DNA from: Agaribacterium sp. ZY112
GTDB taxonomy: Bacteria; Pseudomonadota; Gammaproteobacteria; Pseudomonadales; Cellvibrionaceae
Reading direction: 5' to 3'
DNA: 64,000 nt
Assembly: GCF_041346925.1 (NCBI RefSeq)
Contig: NZ_CP166840.1
Location: 1,860,001 to 1,924,000, forward strand
Numbering within the stretch: the first letter of the stretch is position 1; each line of letters opens with the position of its first letter. Of this stretch, positions 27,571 to 35,182 are shown piece after piece. The notes beneath the pieces are model-generated. The model ran no database searches. It saw nothing but the letters and a program-made list of their open reading frames with translations, and had not been told where the DNA came from. Position numbers and translations under genes: made by a program.

Positions 27571-28233
27571 TTAGTGCCCAAACCAGCGTTTTTCATCAAA
27601 GGTTTTTAATAGTTCGGGCTGCCATATCGCTAGGGCGCTAATTAGCATGCCGTTGCAAAATCCTTGTGGGAAGGCAAGCAGGAAAAAGTACTGCGCGTGG
27701 TCCCACGTTGGCCAGAACAGGGTGGAGTTGAGTGAATATAGAATGGCCAAACTGCTAAGGCCGCTGGCAAGGCTTGCCGCCATGGCACCGATAAAGCCTA
27801 ACCCTAAGGTGTAGAGGAATAGATTTTTAGCTGCTGTGCGTTCTAATATTACTAAGCTCAGTGTCGCGACGCTTGCAGGAACGGTAACGTTTATTAAAAA
27901 GTGGAAGGCTATATTTTCCCACGGAAGAGGGCTGATTAAGTGCAGGAAACATAGAGATATGGCACCGATGATAATAGTAAAGAAAAAGCCAAATATTAAA
28001 CTTAGGCTTACTACAAAGTTTAAGCTTAATAGAAATATATCGTTGATATTAAGAGCTAGCATTTTCCATAATAAGCCAAGGCTCAAGCAGGAACCGGCTG
28101 CTAAGTGCACACGAGCATTTGATTGGAATAAGCTTGGCCACTGGGCTCTGTATAAACAAAACAGCAGTAAAGGGGCCGCTAAGCCTGCTGGAAGATAAAG
28201 CAGTAGATCTTGAGTGTGTACGCTAATAAACAT
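27571..28233 (-). CDS. CbiM-like/COG3235 energy-coupling-factor permease homologue
   Basis: The 220-residue integral membrane protein has about seven hydrophobic segments. The C-terminal block FPQGFCNGMLISALAIWQPE followed by LLKTFDEKRWFG is the signature of COG3235 proteins, related to CbiM, the substrate-binding subunit of cobalt/nickel ECF transporters. The Met-His N-terminal metal motif of true CbiM is not seen; the protein starts MFISVHTQDLL. No CbiN/Q/O genes are adjacent. It lies 90 bases downstream of a TonB receptor on the same strand, so it is probably its inner-membrane partner. The substrate is unknown, and a metal is a guess from the family. Confidence 0.75.
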   Translation of the reverse strand: MFISVHTQDLLLYLPAGLAAPLLLFCLYRAQWPSLFQSNARVHLAAGSCLSLGLLWKMLALNINDIFLLSLNFVVSLSLIFGFFFTIIIGAISLCFLHLISPLPWENIAFHFLINVTVPASVATLSLVILERTAAKNLFLYTLGLGFIGAMAASLASGLSSLAILYSLNSTLFWPTWDHAQYFFLLAFPQGFCNGMLISALAIWQPELLKTFDEKRWFGH

Positions 28234-28323
28234 AGTGCTAGTTTTTGCTAAAAAAGCCAGAGAGACACGATAGCAATATTTGTGTCACTCTGGAAAGCCA
28301 CTAGTATCTAGCGGAAGAGATTC

Positions 28324-30375
28324 TTACAGTATTAAGCGGTAGGTCAGTGCGGGTGTTAACCCAAGGCCAATGGTGTCAACAGTAATGGGGGTATCGCCTG
28401 GTTGGTTAACTTTTTTGTAGTCTAGGTTTCGCTCTTCTACGTTTTGAGTATTAAGTGCGTTGATAATGTCGACAATAAGGGCACTGTCTTTGCCAAAGCT
28501 TTGGAAATCCCATTTCATTCTTAGGTCTAAACGATTGTAGTTAGGCAGGCGTTCTGAATATGCTTCGCCATAGATGGGTAAGACAGAGTCTTCAAAATAC
28601 GGGTTTTCTTGTACACCGACAATGGGAGTATAGGCTTCACCACTTCGTATTGACCAGCGCCAGCCTAGGTTTAATGCGCTTGTGGCTTGCCAGTTCATAA
28701 CCCAGTTAAAAATTAATGGAGTATCAAGGTTATAATTTTGGGTTTTTAGGGTTTGGCCATTGGTACGTTCACTCTTGGCCATGCTTAAGGCCAACCAGCT
28801 ATACCAATTATCGCTTAAGTTTTTATTCAGCATGATATCAACACCGTAAGCGGTGCCGCTGGTATCAGCAATATAGCGCTGGTCTTGAGTATCGCTGTCT
28901 GCATCTAGGGCTAAGGGCAGATTTTCCAATTCTTTATAATAGGTCTCAATATTTAAATTCCAGTTATCACCAAAGTCTTGGCTGACTCCCAGCGTGTAAT
29001 GTTGGGCTGTGGGTGAGGGGAGATCTGGGTTACCGGTTTCGGGAAGTACGGTTTCGAAGTCGGGAAAGCGGTTGTAGCTACCTGCTTTGGCACTAAGGCG
29101 AGTACTGTCTGTTAAAGCAAAACTTGCAGAGGCGCGAGGGTGCACAAAGTCTTCATTGGTGTAGTCATTACTTTGGTATTGAGCGCCGATTTCTATGCTT
29201 AGGCGTTCAACAGGAGTCCATTGCGTGTCGAAGAAATAATATTGTTCTATGTAGCCTTGGCTGTCTTTTTCTTTGATTCGCTCACGCCTGCTTTCATCGC
29301 AGTTGGGGTCAAATTCCGTGCACACAAATAGAATTTGGTCGACATCATAGGCTATTTCATTATTTGAGTACTGACCGCCAACACTAAAGGCTAATTGAGT
29401 GTTAAGTGGATGGCTATAATCTGCCTTCAGAGTTTGCTGGCTGTAGTCGAGATCTTGCTTGTAGTCGTCCCCCCAGCGCAGTTTTTCGGTATCATCTAGG
29501 TTGCCTGCAGCCAGAATTAATTTACGCTCCTGATCGTCATGACGCTGCCAGACGATACTCTGCCCCTGTGCACTGTTGTCTAGTGTGGCGTCACCGGCGA
29601 AGTCTGGGTTGCTTGCTACAAAATCTGCATTTTCGGTGAGTTCTGCGGCAGCGTTATCGCCAGCACCATTAGCGCTGACACTGAGGTTGTTGTACTCGTT
29701 AATGTCCCAGCTGTATTTAAGTAGGTAGTCCTGATCTTTGGGCACCGCCTTCATTACTATGCCTTCTTCTTCATCCGAGAACTCATCGGCGGGTATAAAA
29801 AGATCAAGGAAGCTACGGCGCACATTGAAGTAAAATGCAGAATTCTCTGTGACAGCGCTTTCAACAAAAATGCCCGATCGCAGCATGGAGAAATCAATCA
29901 CTGTGCTTAGCTCTTGCTGGCGTGGTTTGCGTAGCCGGATGTCAAATACAGCTCCGGTTGCGTTGCCGTATTCAGGGCCAAAACCTGCTGAATACATGTC
30001 AAAGCTGTGCAAGGTAAATTCACTAAAGACCGAGACACCAAACTCATGGAAGATATGAGTGGCAGGTAAAAAGTCAACAACATAAGCATTGTCTGCAGGG
30101 CTTGAGCCTCGCACGGCGGGCTCTTGACCTTGGCTGCCATAGACAACACCGGGTAAGGAAAAAACGGCTCCCAGTGGGTCGCCTAAGGCACCAGCTGTTT
30201 CAACTAGTTTTTCTGTATCTTCGGTGATAAAGCTATAGTCTCCTTGGCGCAGCCTTCCTAGCACGATGGTTTCTTCTTCTAGTGTATTGGACTCCGTATC
30301 TTCTTGAGCTTTAGTGAAGCTGCTCAAGCTACAAAGCAGGCCAAAGCTCATCAGTTGTAACGGGGCTTTGAACAT
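28324..30375 (-). CDS. TonB-dependent outer-membrane receptor 1
   Basis: This 683-residue receptor has a signal peptide (about 1-23), a TonB-box-like ETIVLG region, a plug domain (about 50-150, with AVRGSSPADNAYVVDFLPA and FGPEYGNATGAVFDIRLR) and a 22-strand barrel ending in TYRLIL. SYNRFPDFETVLPETGNPDL is typical of barrel strands in this group. Two cysteines in one extracellular loop (CTEFDPNC) may form a disulfide. The downstream CbiM-like permease and the divergent MipA/two-component unit suggest regulated uptake of a metal or small ligand, but the ligand cannot be read from sequence. Confidence 0.92.
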   Translation of the reverse strand: MFKAPLQLMSFGLLCSLSSFTKAQEDTESNTLEEETIVLGRLRQGDYSFITEDTEKLVETAGALGDPLGAVFSLPGVVYGSQGQEPAVRGSSPADNAYVVDFLPATHIFHEFGVSVFSEFTLHSFDMYSAGFGPEYGNATGAVFDIRLRKPRQQELSTVIDFSMLRSGIFVESAVTENSAFYFNVRRSFLDLFIPADEFSDEEEGIVMKAVPKDQDYLLKYSWDINEYNNLSVSANGAGDNAAAELTENADFVASNPDFAGDATLDNSAQGQSIVWQRHDDQERKLILAAGNLDDTEKLRWGDDYKQDLDYSQQTLKADYSHPLNTQLAFSVGGQYSNNEIAYDVDQILFVCTEFDPNCDESRRERIKEKDSQGYIEQYYFFDTQWTPVERLSIEIGAQYQSNDYTNEDFVHPRASASFALTDSTRLSAKAGSYNRFPDFETVLPETGNPDLPSPTAQHYTLGVSQDFGDNWNLNIETYYKELENLPLALDADSDTQDQRYIADTSGTAYGVDIMLNKNLSDNWYSWLALSMAKSERTNGQTLKTQNYNLDTPLIFNWVMNWQATSALNLGWRWSIRSGEAYTPIVGVQENPYFEDSVLPIYGEAYSERLPNYNRLDLRMKWDFQSFGKDSALIVDIINALNTQNVEERNLDYKKVNQPGDTPITVDTIGLGLTPALTYRLIL

Positions 30376-30479
30376 GGTTTAGTTCCTTATTAACGGTTGC
30401 AGTATGGTTTAAAGAATAACTAAACTGCCTTTGGCAAATTGTAACAACATGTGTGTAAGCCTTCGTTTTGCTTATTTCG

Positions 30480-30496
30480 TGTTTACAATCTGTTAC
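30480..30496 (+). promoter_or_regulatory. PhoP-like direct repeat between receptor 1 and the MipA operon
   Basis: TGTTTA-N5-TGTTAC repeats with an 11-bp period, like the PhoP/OmpR-family box (T/G)GTTTA-N5-(T/G)GTTTA. A further TGTTACAA match on the other strand lies at 30439-30446. An OmpR-type regulator is encoded by the MipA operon next to it, which makes autoregulation and control of the divergent receptor plausible. Binding is not shown. Confidence 0.5.
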
Positions 30497-30553
30497 AAAT
30501 TACCCTGCGGGCTTATTTACACTGCGTTTTCTATATAGACAGAAGGGTGGCAT

Positions 30554-31375
30554 ATGCTGCGTTTTTTATTATTGAACACCACACTGCTTTTGGTGGGCGC
30601 CTGCCTAAGCCTTCCTCTTGTGGCTCAGGATATTGCCGATAGTGTGCGCAATCAGGGGCAGCATGAGCTTACCGATGGTGGCTATTTAGAGCTAGGTGTT
30701 GGTTTAGGTTATGTTCGTACGCCCGAGAAAGTCTATGAAGAGCATGAAGAGCCTTGGGTTCTTGATTTAAGTTTTGCTGGTGAGTTTCGTTATAAGCGAC
30801 TTTTCCTCGAGGCTGCACAGGGTTCTGAGGATGGTTTAAATATTGGTTTTAATCTATGGAATAACGAAAGTTGGTTGTTTGATCTCCTGGTAGCGAGTAT
30901 ATCGGGGGAGTTAATCGATGACGATGCTGGCCCGTTGGCGCGCAATACCTTGTACAGTGGTGCAGGCCTTCGAGTCACTCATTATCTAAATGACTATGTA
31001 CTTCAGTACCGCTTATTAAATGATATTTACCAAGACAATGGTTTGGTCAGCACCCTTCGCGCAGGGCGAGCTTGGCAGTACAGAAATTGGTTGTTTCACG
31101 GTATTGTTAGTGCTCAATACAGCTCAGAAAAAACAAACAACTATTGGTATGGTGTTGATTCTCAGTCAAACTTGTCATCGCTACCCGAATTTTATGCGCC
31201 TGCGTCTACCCACTTAAGTCTACAGCTTGGTGCCGATTACCCTTTAAGTGAAAAAATTGTATTTCGAGCTTATGCCGGGGCTAAGCAATTTCCCGATGCT
31301 ATTCGCGAGAGCCCATTAGTTGATGATTACAACCAAGGCTACGCCTTTTTAACTTTAAACTATGTCTTTTTTTAA
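30554..31375 (+). CDS. MipA/OmpV family outer-membrane protein
   Basis: The 273-residue protein has a signal peptide (cut near VAQ-DIAD) and a beta-barrel of about twelve strands ending in LTLNYVFF, with GGYLELGVGLGYVRTP near the start, as in MipA/OmpV proteins. Members serve as scaffold or porin-like envelope proteins. Here it leads a unit with DUF3019 and an OmpR-type two-component pair, an arrangement also found in Shewanella-like bacteria. AGAAGGGTGG precedes the ATG. The stop lies inside the DUF3019 reading frame. Confidence 0.85.
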   Translation: MLRFLLLNTTLLLVGACLSLPLVAQDIADSVRNQGQHELTDGGYLELGVGLGYVRTPEKVYEEHEEPWVLDLSFAGEFRYKRLFLEAAQGSEDGLNIGFNLWNNESWLFDLLVASISGELIDDDAGPLARNTLYSGAGLRVTHYLNDYVLQYRLLNDIYQDNGLVSTLRAGRAWQYRNWLFHGIVSAQYSSEKTNNYWYGVDSQSNLSSLPEFYAPASTHLSLQLGADYPLSEKIVFRAYAGAKQFPDAIRESPLVDDYNQGYAFLTLNYVFF

Positions 31376-31838
31376 GCTTATGCATAGTTACTTGTTTAGC
31401 GACTTTCGCCGCTTTGTGTTTATAAGGAGGGGGCTTTCTATTTGTGCTTACTTAGCATTGCTGTGTAGTTTGTTCCTGCCTGTGAAACTTGTTGCCTCAG
31501 AGTTTGAGTCTGTCAGCTTAGAGTTAAATCCGCAGCGTTGTATTGCTTTGCACCGAGGTCAGCGCTGCTACCAAGATATTCTTTTTCGCTGGAAAAGTAC
31601 ACGCACCGGGCACTTTTGTCTATTTATGAGGCAGGGTGGCCTAGCCGATGAAAAATCCTTAAAGTGTTGGCAGAAACAAGCGGCTGCAGAATTTCATTAT
31701 GAGTTTTCAGGAGAGCAAAGTAGTTGGTTTTTCTTGGTCGATATGGAAACGAAAGAGGAACTTGCAAGTACAGAGTTAGATTTAGTTTGGGTGTATAAAC
31801 GCAGTAAAAAAATATCGTCTGGCTGGAGACTGTTCTAA
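31362..31838 (+). CDS. DUF3019 family secreted protein
   Basis: A protein of up to 158 residues with an N-terminal hydrophobic signal (ICAYLALLCSLFLPVKLVAS) and a DUF3019 domain containing LELNPQRCIALHRGQRCYQDILFRW and four cysteines in the mature part (two pairs, probably disulfides). The ATG at 31362 overlaps the MipA stop; a second ATG is at 31380. Neither has a good ribosome site, while a strong AAGGAGGGGG occurs at 31424-31433 just before the hydrophobic segment with only an ATT codon at proper distance. The true start is therefore unsure. Function unknown; context suggests a sensor accessory for the downstream kinase. Confidence 0.8.
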   Translation: MSFFKLMHSYLFSDFRRFVFIRRGLSICAYLALLCSLFLPVKLVASEFESVSLELNPQRCIALHRGQRCYQDILFRWKSTRTGHFCLFMRQGGLADEKSLKCWQKQAAAEFHYEFSGEQSSWFFLVDMETKEELASTELDLVWVYKRSKKISSGWRLF

Positions 31839-32533
31839 TGGAAAAGCAACATATCTTGGTTGTTGAAGATGATGAGTCTTTAGCTTTGTGGATTTTTGAT
31901 TATCTTACTGAGCACGGTTTTTTTGTTAGCCTTGCTAACCGAGGTGATTTGGCGATTGAGTTGGTTGAGGAAGATAAGCCTGCTTTAGTGGTCTTGGATA
32001 TTTGTCTGCCTGAAAAGAATGGCTTTGAAGTATGTAAAGCCCTGCGTGAATTTTATAGCAGCCCTATCTTAATGATGACGGCATCGGGTGATGAGGGCGA
32101 TGAAATCTTAAGTTTTGAACTGGGTGCCGATGATTACATTCAAAAGCCAGTGCGGCCGCGTTTATTACTTGCGCGTATTAAAGCCCTTTTACGCCGCTCT
32201 AATGTGGACTCTTCTCAGCTCGACTCTAGTTTGATCTTTGGTGATTTGAACATTGACTCCCTGTCGAAAAGGGTAAGCTTAAAAGGTGAGGACAAAGCCT
32301 TAAGTTCAAATGAATTTGATGTATTGTGGGCTTTAGCTCGGCATGCGGGCAATGTGGTTTCTCGTACAGATCTAGTTGCGCAGTTGCGGGGTATTGAATA
32401 CGACGGCTTTGATCGCTCGATTGATGTTCGTGTTTCTCGCATTCGGAAAAAACTGCAAGACAGCTCTGGAGCAGGTGCTCGTATAAAAACCGTCTGGGGG
32501 CGGGGATACTTGTTTGCCGCAGAGCCTTGGTAA
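31838..32533 (+). CDS. OmpR/PhoB-family response regulator
   Basis: This 231-residue regulator has a receiver with EDDES acidic residues, phospho-acceptor Asp54 in VVLDICLPEKNG, Thr in MMTASG and Lys in YIQKPV, then a winged-helix DNA-binding domain with LSSNEFDVLWALARHAGNVVSR and RSIDVRVSRIRKKL. Its start overlaps the DUF3019 stop by one base and the kinase begins one base after its stop. The nearby direct repeat upstream of mipA is a good candidate operator. Confidence 0.95.
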   Translation: MEKQHILVVEDDESLALWIFDYLTEHGFFVSLANRGDLAIELVEEDKPALVVLDICLPEKNGFEVCKALREFYSSPILMMTASGDEGDEILSFELGADDYIQKPVRPRLLLARIKALLRRSNVDSSQLDSSLIFGDLNIDSLSKRVSLKGEDKALSSNEFDVLWALARHAGNVVSRTDLVAQLRGIEYDGFDRSIDVRVSRIRKKLQDSSGAGARIKTVWGRGYLFAAEPW

Positions 32534-32534
32534 T

Positions 32535-33854
32535 ATGAGGCGTTTAAGTTTCTCTTTATTACTGACTGTCGTACTGGCTTGTGTGGTGTTGGGATTGGGT
32601 TTGAACTATCTCTACGACCGTGTTGCTAAGCCTGATGATCTTGTCTCTTCCCAGCAGCACTATATTGAGCTTGGTGAACAGCTTGCTGCTTATGTTTCTG
32701 CTATGCCTGAGCAGGAGCGCAGGCGCCTAAGTGAAGCCGCGTTAGAGTTTGCCCCGGTTGATGAGGGAGCGGCAAATCCTTCGTGGTTTATTTATCTAAT
32801 GAGTGCGCAAGATTTCCCTATTCCAGAGAGCTTATCGAAGAGCTTCTACCAAGGACAGCCCTTGGTGCTTGAAGGCGATGATGGCATTTTTGCACATTAT
32901 TATTTAGCTGCTAGTAATGAGGTGCTTGTGCTTACCTTGGCTCCTGCTGAAGTACCTCAACACTGGTCCCCCCGTTTATTATTTACTTTGATTTTTTACT
33001 GTTCTATTTCGCTGGTTGTCTTATTGTGGCTGTGGCCTTTAATTCGTGACCTTAAGCACTTAAAAGACAGCGCTCAGGCTTATGGGCAAGGGCAACTTGA
33101 TACGCGTATGTCGAGTCACTCTTGGTCTTATGTTTATGAACTCGAGCGCGAGTTTAATCGTATGGCCGATCGAATTCAGGCCTTATTAAGTGATAATAAG
33201 CTATTAAGTAGAGCGGTATCTCATGATTTAAAAACGCCATTAGCGCGTTTGCATTTTGGTTTTGAGGCTTTGGCTTCAAGTGACAGTGCAGAGCAACGAG
33301 AGAAGTATCTTGAGCGTATCAACTTAGATCTCGAAGCGATGGAATCGCTGATTGAAACCTTATTGCAGTTTGCTCGTTTGGACGACCATGCTTTGACTTT
33401 GTCGCTTGAACCAATAGATTTAAAATCGCTTTTGAAGCGTGCATGCCAGCGTTATTTGCTAGACATCAATGAGAATAGACACGTTCAGATTGAATTGGAT
33501 ACCACTGTTAATAGCGCAGATTATACGGTTGATGGCGATAAGTTTTACTTGAATATGATGCTCGTTAATATTATTGGTAACGCGGTGCGTTTTGCAAAAG
33601 CACGGGTGAATATAAGCTTCAAGGTAAATAAGAACAAGGTGTTGGTCATTATTGAAGATGATGGCCCTGGTTTTAACCCTGATGAGCTAGAGCACATATG
33701 TAAGCCGTTCTGGCGTAGTGATAAGGGGGGGCACGGTATGGGCTTGGCTATTGTTGAGCGTATAGCTAGTTTGCATGGTATTACCTTGAACTTTTCACGC
33801 TCGGAGACCTTAGCTGGAGCCCAAGTGACCTTAGGTTTTGGCCTTAAGGGCTAA
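32535..33854 (+). CDS. OmpR-class sensor histidine kinase
   Basis: A 439-residue kinase with two membrane helices (about 5-25 and 150-172) enclosing a periplasmic sensor of about 125 residues. HAMP follows, then HisKA with phospho-acceptor His230 in AVSHDLKTPLARL, and HATPase_c with N box NIIGNAVRFAKA, G1 EDDGPGF and G2 GGHGMGLAIVERI. The ATG at 32535 is chosen because it immediately follows the regulator stop; a TTG 21 bases earlier would overlap. A G7 run at 33725-33731 encodes the GG of the ATP lid. The signal is unknown. Confidence 0.94.
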   Translation: MRRLSFSLLLTVVLACVVLGLGLNYLYDRVAKPDDLVSSQQHYIELGEQLAAYVSAMPEQERRRLSEAALEFAPVDEGAANPSWFIYLMSAQDFPIPESLSKSFYQGQPLVLEGDDGIFAHYYLAASNEVLVLTLAPAEVPQHWSPRLLFTLIFYCSISLVVLLWLWPLIRDLKHLKDSAQAYGQGQLDTRMSSHSWSYVYELEREFNRMADRIQALLSDNKLLSRAVSHDLKTPLARLHFGFEALASSDSAEQREKYLERINLDLEAMESLIETLLQFARLDDHALTLSLEPIDLKSLLKRACQRYLLDINENRHVQIELDTTVNSADYTVDGDKFYLNMMLVNIIGNAVRFAKARVNISFKVNKNKVLVIIEDDGPGFNPDELEHICKPFWRSDKGGHGMGLAIVERIASLHGITLNFSRSETLAGAQVTLGFGLKG

Positions 33855-34078
33855 GCGTAAATCCTGTGCTAGATGGTCTAACTTAAATTTCCCTGCTTTT
33901 CCTATACAAACGCTAAGACTTGCTGTTCTCTGTATTGTTAATACTTCTATTGTTTTTCTATATTGGCGAAGATATAAAAGAGATAGGACTTTGCATAAAT
34001 AATTTTGATCTACTTTTCCGAAATGGTTGTGGTTGCCATCAAGCGGCCATTTAGGGTTAAAAAGTGGAAATAATCATT

Positions 34079-35146
34079 ATGTTTAAGTTGTATATTCAAG
34101 CGCTAAGTCTGTGCTTTTTTTTCAGTGTTAGTCTGTTGTCTTGGTCTGCCCCATATTTTATCGAGCCTGCTTTGGTTAAGATTCCTAAAGGTAGCTTGAG
34201 CCTGCCTCATGCACCAGGGGAAGAGAAGTCTAAAGTGCATATCCCTAGTTTTATGGTGTCAAAATATGAGTTAACAAATAAAGAGTTTGCTTTATTTGTA
34301 GCGAGCACCGCTTATTCCGCTCCAACTGAGTGTGTACATGAAATTACAGGCACTTGGTACTCCTTGGGGGCAACTAAGGGAAGTTGGTCGAATAACGCGT
34401 TGAATAAAAAAGATTATGACCCTGTTACTTGTATTGGTTGGCAGGCTGCAAGCGATTACGCTGCATGGTTGAGCCAGGTTACCGGCAAGTCTTATCGTTT
34501 ACTGTCGGCACATGAATGGGCCTATGCTGCAAGTGCGGGTTTGGAGTACCCCTTCTATCACAGCGCTAAGGGCGAAACAGATGAAGGGGAAGACGCTGCA
34601 ATTTGTGACTATGCCAATATTGCAGAGCAAAGCGCGGAGCGTGAAGCCAGGTTACATTATGGCGCGCTCTATAAAACGGAGACTTACAATAACCCAACAT
34701 TGGCGTGTGATGATGGTGTCGGCTTTGTATCTATTGTTGGTATGTATAAACCAAATCCTTTTGGCCTATACGACATGCTCGGTAATATTACGGAATATAT
34801 AAAAGATTGTGAGCCGGCTAGTGATCTAAACTCTGATCAAACCGATCGGCGTGAATTTGTTTGCTCTAAAGTGGGGCTGAAAGGGGGGAGTTGGCACTGG
34901 GCTCCTTGGCCTTTTGAACGCACTAATTATTTGCCAATTAATTTTATAGGCTCACTGGAGGGGACGCGATTGGCTCTTGATTTAGTTGGTGAGCAAAGTA
35001 GCAAGTCAGTGAATGTGATAGGTAAGCGTGATAAAACTCAGCCTAATGCTAATGGATTAAGTTTAGATAAACAGAATGAGCTTTTTGAGCAAGGTCTAGC
35101 TAATGCTCAGGCAGAGCAGCGCTTAAGTCGTATGAAAAAACGCTAA
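34079..35146 (+). CDS. SUMF1/FGE-fold periplasmic protein lacking the catalytic cysteines
   Basis: This 355-residue protein has a signal peptide (about 1-23) and an FGE-sulfatase (SUMF1) domain: LVKIPKGSLSLP, PSFMVSKYELTNKEFALFV, WQAASDYAAWLSQVTGKSYRLLSAHEWAYAA, NPFGLYDMLGNITEYIKD and LKGGSWHWAPW. In formylglycine-generating enzymes two cysteines follow the GGS motif and oxidise the sulfatase Cys. Here the segment is GGSWHWAPWPFER, with no Cys, so enzyme activity is unlikely. At least six other Cys occur and may form disulfides. An in-frame GTG 15 bases upstream is less likely than the ATG. It is convergent with a CadC-like regulator and has no sulfatase neighbour. Role unknown; a binding or structural use of the fold is probable. 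Confidence 0.82.
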   Translation: MFKLYIQALSLCFFFSVSLLSWSAPYFIEPALVKIPKGSLSLPHAPGEEKSKVHIPSFMVSKYELTNKEFALFVASTAYSAPTECVHEITGTWYSLGATKGSWSNNALNKKDYDPVTCIGWQAASDYAAWLSQVTGKSYRLLSAHEWAYAASAGLEYPFYHSAKGETDEGEDAAICDYANIAEQSAEREARLHYGALYKTETYNNPTLACDDGVGFVSIVGMYKPNPFGLYDMLGNITEYIKDCEPASDLNSDQTDRREFVCSKVGLKGGSWHWAPWPFERTNYLPINFIGSLEGTRLALDLVGEQSSKSVNVIGKRDKTQPNANGLSLDKQNELFEQGLANAQAEQRLSRMKKR

Positions 35147-35150
35147 AGCA

Positions 35151-35182
35151 CAAAGCGGCACTTATATTTAAGTGCCGCTTTG
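35151..35182. terminator. Inverted repeat between convergent genes, probable bidirectional terminator
   Basis: Perfect 13-bp arms CAAAGCGGCACTT/AAGTGCCGCTTTG with loop ATATTT. It starts 4 bases after the SUMF1-like gene's stop and covers the end of the CadC-like gene. T runs are short, so termination strength is uncertain. Confidence 0.65.

Noticed and set aside
30451..30642. 63-residue frame in the receptor 1/MipA gap
   Set aside because: It covers the regulatory repeats and overlaps mipA in another frame; no ribosome site.
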